This document shows positions 18,165-26,348 of a DNA stretch of 35,254 nucleotides, one piece after another. Positions within the stretch are counted from its first letter, which is position 1, and each line of letters opens with the position of its first letter. Below the pieces are notes generated by a model. It was not told the origin of the DNA and did no database searches. It worked only from the letters and a program-made list of their open reading frames with translations. Both the position numbers and the translations under genes were made by a program. This stretch comes from CAYZRY01 sp964481005 (GTDB taxonomy: Bacteria > Bacillota_I > Bacilli_A > RF39 > UBA660), in assembly GCA_964481005.1 (NCBI GenBank), contig CAYZRY010000011.1, forward strand, positions 1-35,254. Reading direction: 5' to 3'.

Positions 18165-18761
18165 TCATAAAAACTCTGATAATCTGTCAATAAACTGTTT
18201 ATTTGTCGGTTTAGCTTTTTCAAAATCGATGGTATTACCAAATAGTTCATCACAGAGATTTAAATCAGCTGAAAGCCACGATTTTTCAATCGTGTATCTA
18301 ATGAGTCTTTCCACATTAGAAGGGCTACATTTGTAACGCTTAGCCAAACAGTTATATATTTCACCAATTGTTTTATTTCTTTTGTATAAACAAATGGCTT
18401 CTTTAATAAAAGAGTATCCTTCTAGATGAGTGGCTATTCCAAGATCCCTTAAAATATTAACTATATCATTTGGTCTTCTCCTCAATAGTTTAATTATCTC
18501 ATAATCAATTATTAATGGGTTATACGGTGGAAAGAACGGGATAACATTGTCACTGTACTGATTTATTTTAGTTTGACAATTACAAACGAGGAAAAATAGA
18601 GCACAATGGTAATCATCCTCATAATTTTCCTCGTCACATATTACGATATCTTGGTCACAATCAAAAGCATTTCTCTTAAAATGCATTTTGACTACTTCGT
18701 GATCATTAAAATAATTACTTACCTTTTTAACACACTTTTTATTGGTAGTGGTGATAAGCAT
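18165..18761 (-). CDS. Spo0A-type DNA-binding protein without a recognisable receiver
   Basis: The C-terminal half (about residues 100-195) matches the Spo0A effector domain. It shows LRDLGIATHLEGYSFIKEAI, a central helix IGEIYNCLAKRYKCSPSNVERLIRYTIEKSW that corresponds to the recognition helix, and the typical ending LFGNTIDF-KAKPTNKQFI. Spo0A binds 0A boxes (TGTCGAA) as a dimer after phosphorylation of an N-terminal receiver. Here the first 85-90 residues are Cys- and aromatic-rich (for example DIVICDEENYEDDYHC). The acidic pocket and phospho-acceptor pattern of a receiver cannot be made out. I chose ATG 18761, with GAGG nine bases upstream; an in-frame TTG at 18776 is possible. It is monocistronic. 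No sporulation genes are nearby, so it may be a repurposed regulator of competence or envelope genes. Confidence 0.8.
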   Translation of the reverse strand: MLITTTNKKCVKKVSNYFNDHEVVKMHFKRNAFDCDQDIVICDEENYEDDYHCALFFLVCNCQTKINQYSDNVIPFFPPYNPLIIDYEIIKLLRRRPNDIVNILRDLGIATHLEGYSFIKEAICLYKRNKTIGEIYNCLAKRYKCSPSNVERLIRYTIEKSWLSADLNLCDELFGNTIDFEKAKPTNKQFIDRLSEFL

Positions 18762-18835
18762 TCTAATAATCCTCAAAAAATTCCTTTCAACTACACCCTA
18801 ATTATAATAAGAGATTTGGCAATAGTCTTTAAAAT

Positions 18836-18867
18836 CAAATAAAAAAGTTGTCTTATTGACAACTTTT
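18836..18867 (-). terminator. Intrinsic terminator of the pgk-tpiA operon with stop in loop
   Basis: A perfect 10-bp stem, AAAAGTTGTC (18843-18852) and GACAACTTTT (18858-18867), encloses a loop that reads AATAA on the transcribed strand and contains the tpiA TAA stop. A T-run follows at 18837-18842. Confidence 0.9.
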
Positions 18868-19527
18868 AACTATTTCATTTAATTCGTCAGCTTTGCTTGA
18901 TGCTCCGCCAATTAAGTATCCATCGACACTGTGAATTTCGTTTAGTTTAGCGATATTTGAAGCTTTGACACTTCCTCCGTATAAAACTTTATAACTAGGA
19001 TATAGCTCTTTAATAAAGTTTACAACATCGTCAATTTCCTCATTAGTTGGAGTGAGTCCACTGCCGATAGCCCAAACAGGTTCATAAGCAATGATTACCT
19101 CACCATTGGCATTGGCAAGAGATGCATCTAATTGCATTTTGACTACGCCGCGAGTTAATCCCAAATCGTATTCTTCATGTGTTTCTCCAACGCAGAGAAT
19201 TGGTGTCATCCCAGCATTTAAAGTTGTAAGCAGTTTCTGATTGGTAATCTCATTGTCTTCTTTTTGAAATTTTCTTCGTTCAGAATGACCAATAATTGCG
19301 TATGTACAATTAAGTGATTTTAGTTGATCCGCAGTTACTTCTCCCGTTGCTGATAATTCGCTGCTAGCAGCAATATCTTGACCACCTAAAATATGATTGT
19401 TAAATAGGCACAAAAACGGAAAAGAGGGACAGAAAATTACTTCTCCTCCGGCAAACTCATTAAGAAAAGATTGAACTCCTTCCCTTGTCAAATATGCTTT
19501 TTGATTGGCTACAATTATTTTATTCAT
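18853..19527 (-). CDS. tpiA: Triosephosphate isomerase, short and divergent
   Basis: The enzyme interconverts dihydroxyacetone phosphate and glyceraldehyde-3-phosphate. Catalytic residues are present: N8 and K10 (ANQKAY), H81 in IIGHSERRKF, and E149 in AYEPVWAIGSG. The phosphate-binding YGGSV (183-187) and IGGAS (206-210) are also there. The usual GNWKMN strand reads ANQKAY, and the protein has 224 residues against a usual 245-255, with shortened helices early in the barrel. I start at ATG 19527, which has AAAGGGGATAAAG upstream; an extended reading gives a basic, unlikely N terminus. The ATG overlaps the glycosyltransferase stop by eight bases, so it is the last gene of pgk-membrane protein-GT4-tpiA. 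Confidence 0.93.
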   Translation of the reverse strand: MNKIIVANQKAYLTREGVQSFLNEFAGGEVIFCPSFPFLCLFNNHILGGQDIAASSELSATGEVTADQLKSLNCTYAIIGHSERRKFQKEDNEITNQKLLTTLNAGMTPILCVGETHEEYDLGLTRGVVKMQLDASLANANGEVIIAYEPVWAIGSGLTPTNEEIDDVVNFIKELYPSYKVLYGGSVKASNIAKLNEIHSVDGYLIGGASSKADELNEIVKSCQ

Positions 19528-20746
19528 CTTTATCCCCTTTAAATACCTCGAGTACCTTATCGGCAAAAATCTTCTTCTGATTCTTAATTGCTTGTTTATA
19601 GACAACTAGAACACGCTCAGCATAGTATTTTGAACTGTGAATTTCAGCATTTATTTTTGCTTGAGCTGATACTCTTTTAAGAATTGATGGATTATTCTTT
19701 AATTCTAAAACTTTATCGATATATTGTTTTTCTGTTTTGAAGATAAAACCGTTTAAACCATCGACTACTGCTGATCTAAAGCTCTCATCATCAATACATA
19801 GTGGCGGAATAGCTCCAGCCATAGCTTCGATAACAGTAAGACCTTGTGTTTCACTAGTCGAAGCTGTAACAAATAGCGAAGAAAGTTGGTAGTAGGCGGT
19901 TATTTCATCCCAAGGAACTCTTCCGGCGAAAATAACACTATCTTCCATTCCTTCTTTTTTAACATAGTTTTGATATTCTTCAAGTTCTGGACCAGAGCCA
20001 ACAACAAGCAATTTGATTTTCTCAGCCTTATCTATTAGCTTTTTATGGGCTTTAAATAAGAACGGTATATTCTTTTCGCTAGCTATTCGTCCGACAAAAG
20101 TCAGAACAAAGTCATCATCTTTAATTCCATGACGTTTTTTAAGCTCATTAATTAATTTTTTACTGTTATTTTCTGGATAAAACTTCTCAATATCAATACC
20201 CGTTGGAATGATATGAACAGTTCTTGAATAACCATATTTATCGATAAACAGGTCATATGTTTTTTTAGTAGGAACAATTAATTCATCGAGGGTTTTATCG
20301 CAGTAGAAATTAGTCAAATACTCAACTATTTTCTTGCTGGATTTATCGAAATATCCCTTGGTTATGTAATGGATATAATCTTCGTACATTGTATGATATG
20401 TATGAACTAGCGGAATATTGTACTGTTTAGCAAAAATTCGTCCAAATGTACCTATCCCAAACTCTGTATGCGTATGAATGACATCTAACTTCCATTTCTT
20501 AATAATATTTATAGCTCTAATTGGATAGATACCAGTTAAACGATAATCATAAATACCAATCGGTATTCCTGGAACTCTTAAAACTTTTTTGTTATCCTCA
20601 AGTTTATACTTAGTACTTGAATTATTAACAGTTACAACGAAAACTTGATGCCCTTGTCGCTCCAGTGACTTTTTAAGCATATCGACACTTGTTGATACCC
20701 CATTTACATATGGTGGATATGTATCACTAAATATTCCTATTCTCAT
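19520..20746 (-). CDS. GT4 glycosyltransferase, diacylglycerol glucosyltransferase-like
   Basis: The 408-residue GT-B enzyme opens with MRIGIFSDTYPPYVNGVSTSV, the form typical of the Acholeplasma monoglucosyldiacylglycerol synthase group and related glycolipid enzymes. It has HTHTEFGIGTFGR and HTYHTMYEDY in the acceptor domain, FVGRIASEKN and VVGSGPE in the donor domain, and the E-x7-E motif in SETQGLTVIEAM. It probably transfers glucose from UDP-glucose to diacylglycerol at the inner membrane face, giving non-bilayer glycolipid or the anchor for lipoteichoic acid. It begins 20 bases inside the end of the membrane protein gene, with AGGAG as ribosome site. The glycolipid role is inferred from family resemblance and from that neighbour. 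Confidence 0.85.
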   Translation of the reverse strand: MRIGIFSDTYPPYVNGVSTSVDMLKKSLERQGHQVFVVTVNNSSTKYKLEDNKKVLRVPGIPIGIYDYRLTGIYPIRAINIIKKWKLDVIHTHTEFGIGTFGRIFAKQYNIPLVHTYHTMYEDYIHYITKGYFDKSSKKIVEYLTNFYCDKTLDELIVPTKKTYDLFIDKYGYSRTVHIIPTGIDIEKFYPENNSKKLINELKKRHGIKDDDFVLTFVGRIASEKNIPFLFKAHKKLIDKAEKIKLLVVGSGPELEEYQNYVKKEGMEDSVIFAGRVPWDEITAYYQLSSLFVTASTSETQGLTVIEAMAGAIPPLCIDDESFRSAVVDGLNGFIFKTEKQYIDKVLELKNNPSILKRVSAQAKINAEIHSSKYYAERVLVVYKQAIKNQKKIFADKVLEVFKGDKDE

Positions 20747-21758
20747 TTTTTTCTCCTGTTACATTAAATAATATTCCGCCAACAATCATTCCAAAGTGAT
20801 ATGTTATAAATCTCCATATCAGCATGATTGCTGATAATTTTCCATAAGTAATAAACTTCTTAAAGATATCTAGGAAGCTATACTCTATTCCCCCGGTTCC
20901 ACCGGGTGTTGGAATAAAAGCTCCGATCGTAGTTACATAGGCAGTTCCAACTAGCACAGCTATAATTGGTGCCTTAATTGACCCATCAATTGCCTTAAAG
21001 ACAAAGATAGGTATGATAAAGAGGATAAGTAAAGCAATTACATTATAGGTAAATCCCAGTAAAATTGTCTTCTTATTTTTTCGCAGAATAACTGCTCCCT
21101 CATGAAATTCATCTATCTTATCATCTAATCTTTCATCAAAGTGATCAAGTTTAGCTTTATAACGCTTTAACAGTTTAATTTTCTTTAATGACTTGATTAT
21201 GAAATCTCCAACTCTTTTGATTGTCTTAGTTGAAAAACTGATAAACAATAACGCAATCGCTACTCCTAGATTAACTAAATAACCTAAAAGAATAAACTTA
21301 TTTAGTAAAAGTGTATCTGGGAAAATTTCATATAATTTATTGATTATGACAGCTATCGTCGTAAGAAAGACTAGAGCTATTTGATATATGATAAAATCTT
21401 GAATAATTATGTTACTTGTCTGAGCAATACTAAGTCCAGATTTATTGAGCATGTACACTTGCATAGGTTGTCCCCCGGTTGCAAAAGGTGTGACACCATT
21501 AAAGAATTGTGTAATGATAATCTGTCTAAATATTTGTCTTAATTTTATCTTTTTAGGATAGTTTTTAACTATTTCGTGAAGTGCTAAAGCTTTGATAAAC
21601 CAATATAAAATGATTGCTAGTAAACCAACTAGTATCCACCAAAGATTAGCGCCGGCAATAGCTTTGACTGTCGTCGAAAAATCATCTTTAATTGCTAAAA
21701 AGATTACTATTAATGAAAAGATAACAAGTAGTATTCCATTTTTTTTAAGACTTTTCAT
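20727..21758 (-). CDS. Lysylphosphatidylglycerol synthase TM-region (UPF0104) family membrane protein
   Basis: The 343-residue polytopic protein has about eight hydrophobic segments (roughly 8-24, 39-60, 118-140, 153-173, 233-258, 265-290 and 310-335). The family motif PFATGGQPMQVYML (about 95-108) and the glycine-rich IPTPGGTGGIEYSF (about 287-300) are typical of PF03706. Members include the flippase half of MprF and stand-alone proteins of the YbhN/AglD type. There is no soluble aminoacyl transferase domain, so it should not lysinylate lipids. A transport or flipping role for the product of the adjacent glycosyltransferase is plausible but inferred. Its ATG overlaps the pgk stop by one base (TAATG). 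Confidence 0.85.
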   Translation of the reverse strand: MKSLKKNGILLVIFSLIVIFLAIKDDFSTTVKAIAGANLWWILVGLLAIILYWFIKALALHEIVKNYPKKIKLRQIFRQIIITQFFNGVTPFATGGQPMQVYMLNKSGLSIAQTSNIIIQDFIIYQIALVFLTTIAVIINKLYEIFPDTLLLNKFILLGYLVNLGVAIALLFISFSTKTIKRVGDFIIKSLKKIKLLKRYKAKLDHFDERLDDKIDEFHEGAVILRKNKKTILLGFTYNVIALLILFIIPIFVFKAIDGSIKAPIIAVLVGTAYVTTIGAFIPTPGGTGGIEYSFLDIFKKFITYGKLSAIMLIWRFITYHFGMIVGGILFNVTGEKNENRNI

Positions 21759-22936
21759 TATTTTTCACTAATGTTTGCAACTCCAGGAAGGACTTTACCT
21801 TCCATAAATTCTAATGTAGCTCCCCCACCTGTTGAAGCATGACTAACTTTATCTTTATAACCTAGTTTAGTAGCTGCTGCGACGCTATCTCCTCCACCTA
21901 GGACTGAGTAATTAACTTTGACAACAGCATCTAATAGAGCTCTTGTTCCGTCAGTATAGTTATCAAATTCAAAGACACCAACTGGTCCGTTCCAGAAGAC
22001 TGTTTTTGAATTAGCAATTACTTCACTAAATTTTTTAGCAGACTCAGGTCCAATATCGAGACCTTGCTCATCATCTTGAATTTCTAAGTAAGTACAAAAT
22101 CTATTTTCAGCTTCGTTACTGAAATCTTTAGCGACGTGAAAATCGACAGGTAAATGAAGTTTATCTGGATACTTTTCAAGTAGTCCTTTAGCATATTCTA
22201 AACTGTCGGCATCTAGTATAGATTTACCGATATTTATTCCTTGAGCCTTTAAGAAAGTATAAGCCATTCCTCCGGCAATGATCATTTGATCAGCTTTTTC
22301 AATTAGGTTGTCGATTACTGGAATCTTATCAGTAACTTTAGCACCACCCATAATAACCGTAAATGGTCTTTCAGGATTTTTAAGTCCTTCGAGTTCAACT
22401 ACTTCTTTCTCCATTAAGAAACCTACGGCTGATGGCAAATGACTACCTATTCCAACATTCGATGCATGAGCACGATGTGCTGTTCCAAAAGCATCGTTGA
22501 TGAAGACTTCACCAAGGCTAGCCCAGTAAGCTCCAAGTTCTGGATCATTACTACTTTCTTTCTTACCTTCTAGGTCTTCATATCTTGTATTTTGTACTAG
22601 GACAATATCTCCCTCATTCATCATAGCAATTGCTGACTCGAGAGCTTCTCCTCTTGTTTCATTGATAAATTTAACAGGTCGACCAAGCAATTCAGCTAGC
22701 GCAACTCCAACCGGAGCCAAATCATTCTTAGCTAAATCAGCTTCTTCTTTAACTCTTCCTAAATGTGAAAATAGAATAACTTTTGCTCCATGCTCAATTG
22801 CATAGTTAATAGTTGGTAAACTTTCCACCAAACGGTTGTTATCAGTTATTTTCCCATCCTTCATCGGAACATTAAAATCACATCTGATTAATACTTTCTT
22901 TCCCTTTAAATCATAGTCTCTAATAGTTTTCTTCAT
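21758..22936 (-). CDS. pgk: Phosphoglycerate kinase
   Basis: This cytosolic glycolytic enzyme makes ATP from 1,3-bisphosphoglycerate. The 392-residue protein has the N-terminal substrate site RCDFNVP, the FSHLGR segment, NDAFGTAHRAHAS, the hinge and nucleotide part MGGAKVTDKI, NGPVGVFEF, and GGGDSVAA near the C terminus. The start is ATG 22936 with GGAGG seven bases upstream; the in-frame codons before it contain that ribosome site and belong to the leader. It is the first gene of pgk-membrane protein-GT4-tpiA, with its own extended -10 promoter immediately after the prepilin terminator. Confidence 0.97.
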   Translation of the reverse strand: MKKTIRDYDLKGKKVLIRCDFNVPMKDGKITDNNRLVESLPTINYAIEHGAKVILFSHLGRVKEEADLAKNDLAPVGVALAELLGRPVKFINETRGEALESAIAMMNEGDIVLVQNTRYEDLEGKKESSNDPELGAYWASLGEVFINDAFGTAHRAHASNVGIGSHLPSAVGFLMEKEVVELEGLKNPERPFTVIMGGAKVTDKIPVIDNLIEKADQMIIAGGMAYTFLKAQGINIGKSILDADSLEYAKGLLEKYPDKLHLPVDFHVAKDFSNEAENRFCTYLEIQDDEQGLDIGPESAKKFSEVIANSKTVFWNGPVGVFEFDNYTDGTRALLDAVVKVNYSVLGGGDSVAAATKLGYKDKVSHASTGGGATLEFMEGKVLPGVANISEK

Positions 22937-22956
22937 ATTTCCTCCACAATAAGTCA

Positions 22957-22965
22957 ATTATACCA
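22957..22965 (-). promoter_or_regulatory. Extended -10 promoter of the pgk operon
   Basis: TGGTATAAT on the minus strand is an extended -10 (TGn) joined to a perfect TATAAT (22957-22962). No good -35 is visible; the -35 position falls in the T-tail of the preceding terminator. The -10 ends 20 bases before the ATG, so the predicted leader is about 14 bases. Confidence 0.65.
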
Positions 22966-22978
22966 TAAACGGATGTAA

Positions 22979-23014
22979 AAAATAAAAAAAGTAAGTATGC
23001 TTTACTTACTTTTT
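22979..23014 (-). terminator. Strong intrinsic terminator of the gap-prepilin operon
   Basis: A perfect 12-bp stem, AAAAAGTAAGTA (22986-22997) and TACTTACTTTTT (23003-23014), has a 5-base loop and a T-run behind it. The prepilin TAA stop (23006-23008) is in the 5' arm, so the last Lys codons are part of the terminator. Confidence 0.92.
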
Positions 23015-23551
23015 ACTATATCCATTAGCTACTATTCGAAGACCATAATTATCATCTAAATCTTCATGATAGACTGGAATGTTTATTTTATATAGAACTA
23101 GCGATGGAATTTCAACTCCAAGTGAAGCAGCGCTTTCAAGCATAAATTCGGGCTTGATAGTTGTAAACTGTGGTTCCGTTGTCTCATAGATTATTCCATC
23201 GTATGAGATATATCTCGAAGTGTAACTGTTTCCATCTTCGTCGCGGTAGTTACCAGTTAATATTTCTAGTTTTTTAGCACTACCATTTTTAAAGTACAAG
23301 ACAATACAATCAGTGTTTGTTCCAAGCGTTGTACCACAATAACTAGCACTTTCTAGAACTTTATCGTTAATATCATTCTGTACTGCTGTCGTCAAACGAT
23401 TACGATAGATAGTCATATCTTTGACTAAGCTAGCATGACGCTGTTTTTCGCGGTAGTTAGTAACAATCGAAAACATCCCCAAAGCCAAGATCATGACAAA
23501 CGAGAAAGATAATATTAATTCGATTACTGAAAATCCGCGATTATTTTTCAT
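23006..23551 (-). CDS. Type IV prepilin-like protein (pseudopilin) next to gap
   Basis: The 181-residue protein has a class III prepilin signal. A short basic leader (MKNNRG) is followed by the FSVIELILSFSFVMILALGMF helix, with cleavage expected after G6 and the conserved Glu at mature position 5. Such proteins are processed by PilD/ComC peptidases and built into pili or competence pseudopili. The globular part has two Cys (C72, C82) that could form a disulfide, and RLTTAVQNDINDK resembles minor pilins. No pilus ATPase, platform protein or peptidase is in the window. It lies 12 bases after gap and ends in a strong terminator, so it is read with gap. ATG 23551 has AGGTG only three bases away; a GTG at 23557 is an alternative start. 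Confidence 0.82.
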   Translation of the reverse strand: MKNNRGFSVIELILSFSFVMILALGMFSIVTNYREKQRHASLVKDMTIYRNRLTTAVQNDINDKVLESASYCGTTLGTNTDCIVLYFKNGSAKKLEILTGNYRDEDGNSYTSRYISYDGIIYETTEPQFTTIKPEFMLESAASLGVEIPSLVLYKINIPVYHEDLDDNYGLRIVANGYSKK

Positions 23552-23563
23552 ATACACCTACTA

Positions 23564-24565
23564 TTATTCAGTCATTTTATGAGCTGTTCTGACCATTTGT
23601 GCTGAATAACCCATTTCATTATCATACCATACAACTATTTTGACAAGTTGCTTTCCATCAGATTCGACAATTGCTGTTGAAAGACCATCTACTAGTGATC
23701 CGCAATGAGAACCAATGATATCACTTGAGACAACTGGATCATCTGTATAATTTAATGTTTCATTGACATTGTTTTTAAGTACAGCATTTACTTCTTCAGC
23801 TGTAACTTTCTTCTTAAGTTCTAAAACTAGGTCGACAACTGAACCTGTTGTAACAGGTACACGCAAGGCAAAACCATCTAGTTTTCCTTTTAAACTTGGA
23901 ACAACTAATCCGATAGCACTTGCTGCCCCCGTTGAAGTTGGAACGATATTAGCTGCAGCTGCTCTTCCACGTCTTGAAGCAATTCCCTTTTTGTGTGGAA
24001 CATCTAGTGTTGATTGATCGTTTGTATAGGCATGAACAGTTGTCATAAATCCTTTTTCAACACCAAATTTATCTTCGATTACACGAAGCACTGGAGCAAG
24101 ACAGTTAGTAGTACAAGAAGCTGCTGAAACAATCTTCTCGCTTCCATCTAACTCATCATCATTGACGTTGTAGACAATTGTCTTCATATCACCTTTACCA
24201 GGTGCCGAAATCAATACTTTTTTAGCCCCGGCAGTAATATGAGCCATAGCTTTTTCATCACTAGTAAAGTGACCAGTACATTCAAATACTAGATCGATAT
24301 CTAAATCACCCCAAGGTAATTTTGTTGGATCACTTTCAGCGTAGACAGGAATTCTACGTTCTCCGACAATAATTTCATTTCCTTCATAAGATATTTCAGA
24401 TGGACGATAAGTTCTGTGACTTGTGTCATATTTTAAGAGATAAGCTAGTTGTTCTGCATCAGTTAAATCATTGATAGCAACTACCTCAAACTCTGGATCT
24501 TCCTCCATTATACGAAAGACTAACCTTCCTATTCTTCCGAATCCATTAATAGCAATTTTTTTCAT
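23564..24565 (-). CDS. gap: Glyceraldehyde-3-phosphate dehydrogenase
   Basis: The enzyme oxidises and phosphorylates glyceraldehyde-3-phosphate with NAD+, in the cytosol. The 333-residue length is normal. Visible motifs are the Rossmann start INGFGRIGRL, the Asp in VAINDLT that favours NAD+, SAPGKGD, the active-site SAASCTTNCLAP with the nucleophilic Cys, the catalytic His in TTVHAYTNDQ, RGRAAAANIVPTSTGAA and WYDNEMGYS. The start has a strong AAGGAGG site. It sits 45 bases after the TGS/kinase gene with no terminator between. A modest promoter (TTACAG, 16 bases, TAAAAT) could lie in that gap. The prepilin gene follows directly. Confidence 0.97.
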   Translation of the reverse strand: MKKIAINGFGRIGRLVFRIMEEDPEFEVVAINDLTDAEQLAYLLKYDTSHRTYRPSEISYEGNEIIVGERRIPVYAESDPTKLPWGDLDIDLVFECTGHFTSDEKAMAHITAGAKKVLISAPGKGDMKTIVYNVNDDELDGSEKIVSAASCTTNCLAPVLRVIEDKFGVEKGFMTTVHAYTNDQSTLDVPHKKGIASRRGRAAAANIVPTSTGAASAIGLVVPSLKGKLDGFALRVPVTTGSVVDLVLELKKKVTAEEVNAVLKNNVNETLNYTDDPVVSSDIIGSHCGSLVDGLSTAIVESDGKQLVKIVVWYDNEMGYSAQMVRTAHKMTE

Positions 24566-24610
24566 GTTTCCTCCTTATTTTACATATTAATTTTATCACT
24601 GTAATTTTCA

Positions 24611-26272
24611 TTAATCAACTTTAAAACAACTTCCACCAATAAATTCTCTGATTATTGAATCATCTGGAATTTCATCAGCTGGCTGTGGTAAAAAAGTTCT
24701 TAACATATTGATTAGACGTTTTGCTTCTTCGTAGTGTTCAGACATTGGATTAACTGAATATAGAAGTGGCTCAGCATATACTTTCAGGACACTAAGCTCA
24801 TATAGTAAAGCCGTATTGAAAGTAGCATTAGCCTCGTCTTGGTATGGGAAAATATATTTTTCTTCGCCTTCTCTTACCGATGGCCACATCGACATAGTCA
24901 TATCGACAGTATTACCACGCGTACGATTATCTCTGACAATTCGTCTAAGCATACGATTATCCGAAGTTGAGATACGGTTGTGTTCATCGATATTTAGACC
25001 AGTTGCGGGGGAAATATAAATTTTATATTTTTTATTACGATTGATGCTCGATAATATTTTAGGATTTAGTGCATGTATTCCCTCGATGATTAATATCTCA
25101 TCGTCAAACATGGCCATCTCACTGACAAACTCCGGTTCTCCTTTGACAAAGTTATAGGTCGGAGCAACTATTTTTTCACCCTTTAATAACTTGGCAATAT
25201 TTTCGTTAAAGAGTTCTAAATCAATTGCCTCTAAACACTCATAATCGTATGTACCATCAGCTTTCTTAGGATTTAATTTTCTAGCAACAAAGTAATCATC
25301 CATCGATATTTTCTTTGGCACCATTCCAAATGATCGCAAATAATTACTCAGTTTCAAACTAGTTGTCGTTTTACCTGAAGAAGATGGTCCAGCAATTAAT
25401 ATAACTTTTAAACGATCACGGTGATTATATATTTCTCTAGCAATATTGAGTAATCTATTACTTTGGATAGTTTCATCTATTCTAATTAGAGAACCCGCTA
25501 TTCCTTGACTGATTAAATTATTTAAATCAGTAACATTGGCTACTTTCATAATTTTAGCCCACTCATGATACTCTTTGAAAACATCAAACAGTTGTGGATG
25601 GTGAACATATTTTTTAATTCTGTCTGGATTGTAAGAAGTTGGATAAAGTAGTACAAAACCACGACTATTTAGATACTCTAACTCAAAACGATTTATCTTA
25701 GCTGTCGAAGTAGGCATCTCACTAAAGTAGAAATCATACATATCTCCAAGTTTATATAAAGTTACATAACTGTTCGTATTGTATTTTAAAACACCAGCTT
25801 TCGAAGGATAACCAACGTTGTTAAAATAATCAATTGCTTCTAAACGCCTAACGTTACTCTTAGTAATTTTTAAATCAGCTTTGACTATCTCACGCATTTT
25901 AGCTTCGATATTTAAAACACTCTCACGAGTAATTTGTCTACTTAGTTCAATGTATAAACCTTTATCAATTGAGTGTCTAACTAAGACTTCGGTAGAATCA
26001 CCAAATAGTTTTTTGATAGCATATATTGTCAGATATATTAAACCATTGAAATAAACGCGATTGGCATCACGGCTCGTCATATCATAAAAACTAATTTTAG
26101 CGTTTGTTTCTATTTTGTCACTTAGATTACGGTAGAGATAATCTTCTTTGGCTAGAATAATTGGATAATCAAATTTATCTTGGTAATGCTTAGCCAACTC
26201 TTCAAAAGTAGTTCCTGAAGTAACCTCGATTTCTTCGCCCATAATTTGTAATTTTACTTTTTGTTCAATCAT
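24611..26272 (-). CDS. TGS-domain nucleoside (uridine) kinase-like protein
   Basis: The 553-residue protein starts with a TGS-like ubiquitin fold (about 1-62). A region like the second additional domain of threonyl-tRNA synthetase follows (about 70-220, with RHSIDKGLYIEL), and then a phosphoribulokinase/uridine kinase domain. Walker A is AGPSSSGKTTT (294-304), followed by KISMDDYFV, TYNFVKGEP, IIEGIHALNP and the lid RRIVRDNRTRGN. This fused architecture is common in Firmicutes and is usually annotated as a nucleoside kinase; the role of the ThrRS-like part is unknown. The ribosome site (GTGGGC) is weak. The gene is followed by gap without a terminator, so the two may share transcripts. Confidence 0.88.
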   Translation of the reverse strand: MIEQKVKLQIMGEEIEVTSGTTFEELAKHYQDKFDYPIILAKEDYLYRNLSDKIETNAKISFYDMTSRDANRVYFNGLIYLTIYAIKKLFGDSTEVLVRHSIDKGLYIELSRQITRESVLNIEAKMREIVKADLKITKSNVRRLEAIDYFNNVGYPSKAGVLKYNTNSYVTLYKLGDMYDFYFSEMPTSTAKINRFELEYLNSRGFVLLYPTSYNPDRIKKYVHHPQLFDVFKEYHEWAKIMKVANVTDLNNLISQGIAGSLIRIDETIQSNRLLNIAREIYNHRDRLKVILIAGPSSSGKTTTSLKLSNYLRSFGMVPKKISMDDYFVARKLNPKKADGTYDYECLEAIDLELFNENIAKLLKGEKIVAPTYNFVKGEPEFVSEMAMFDDEILIIEGIHALNPKILSSINRNKKYKIYISPATGLNIDEHNRISTSDNRMLRRIVRDNRTRGNTVDMTMSMWPSVREGEEKYIFPYQDEANATFNTALLYELSVLKVYAEPLLYSVNPMSEHYEEAKRLINMLRTFLPQPADEIPDDSIIREFIGGSCFKVD

Positions 26273-26317
26273 TTTTGCCCACTTTCTATTCTAATACTAG
26301 TTTATCATAAAAGAATT

Positions 26318-26348
26318 AAAAAAGAAGTTATTTTTTATCTTTAACTTC
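26318..26348 (-). terminator. Intrinsic terminator of the yvcK-whiA operon
   Basis: A 7-bp stem, GAAGTTA (26324-26330) and TAACTTC (26342-26348), encloses an A-rich 11-base loop, with a T-run after it on the transcribed strand. The whiA TAA stop is the first triplet of the 3' arm, and the loop encodes the last Asp-Lys-Lys codons. Confidence 0.75.

Noticed and set aside
18853..19605. Extended N terminus of tpiA
   Set aside because: The extra 26 codons are basic, lie inside the glycosyltransferase gene and precede the AAAGGGG site; TIM begins at MNKII.
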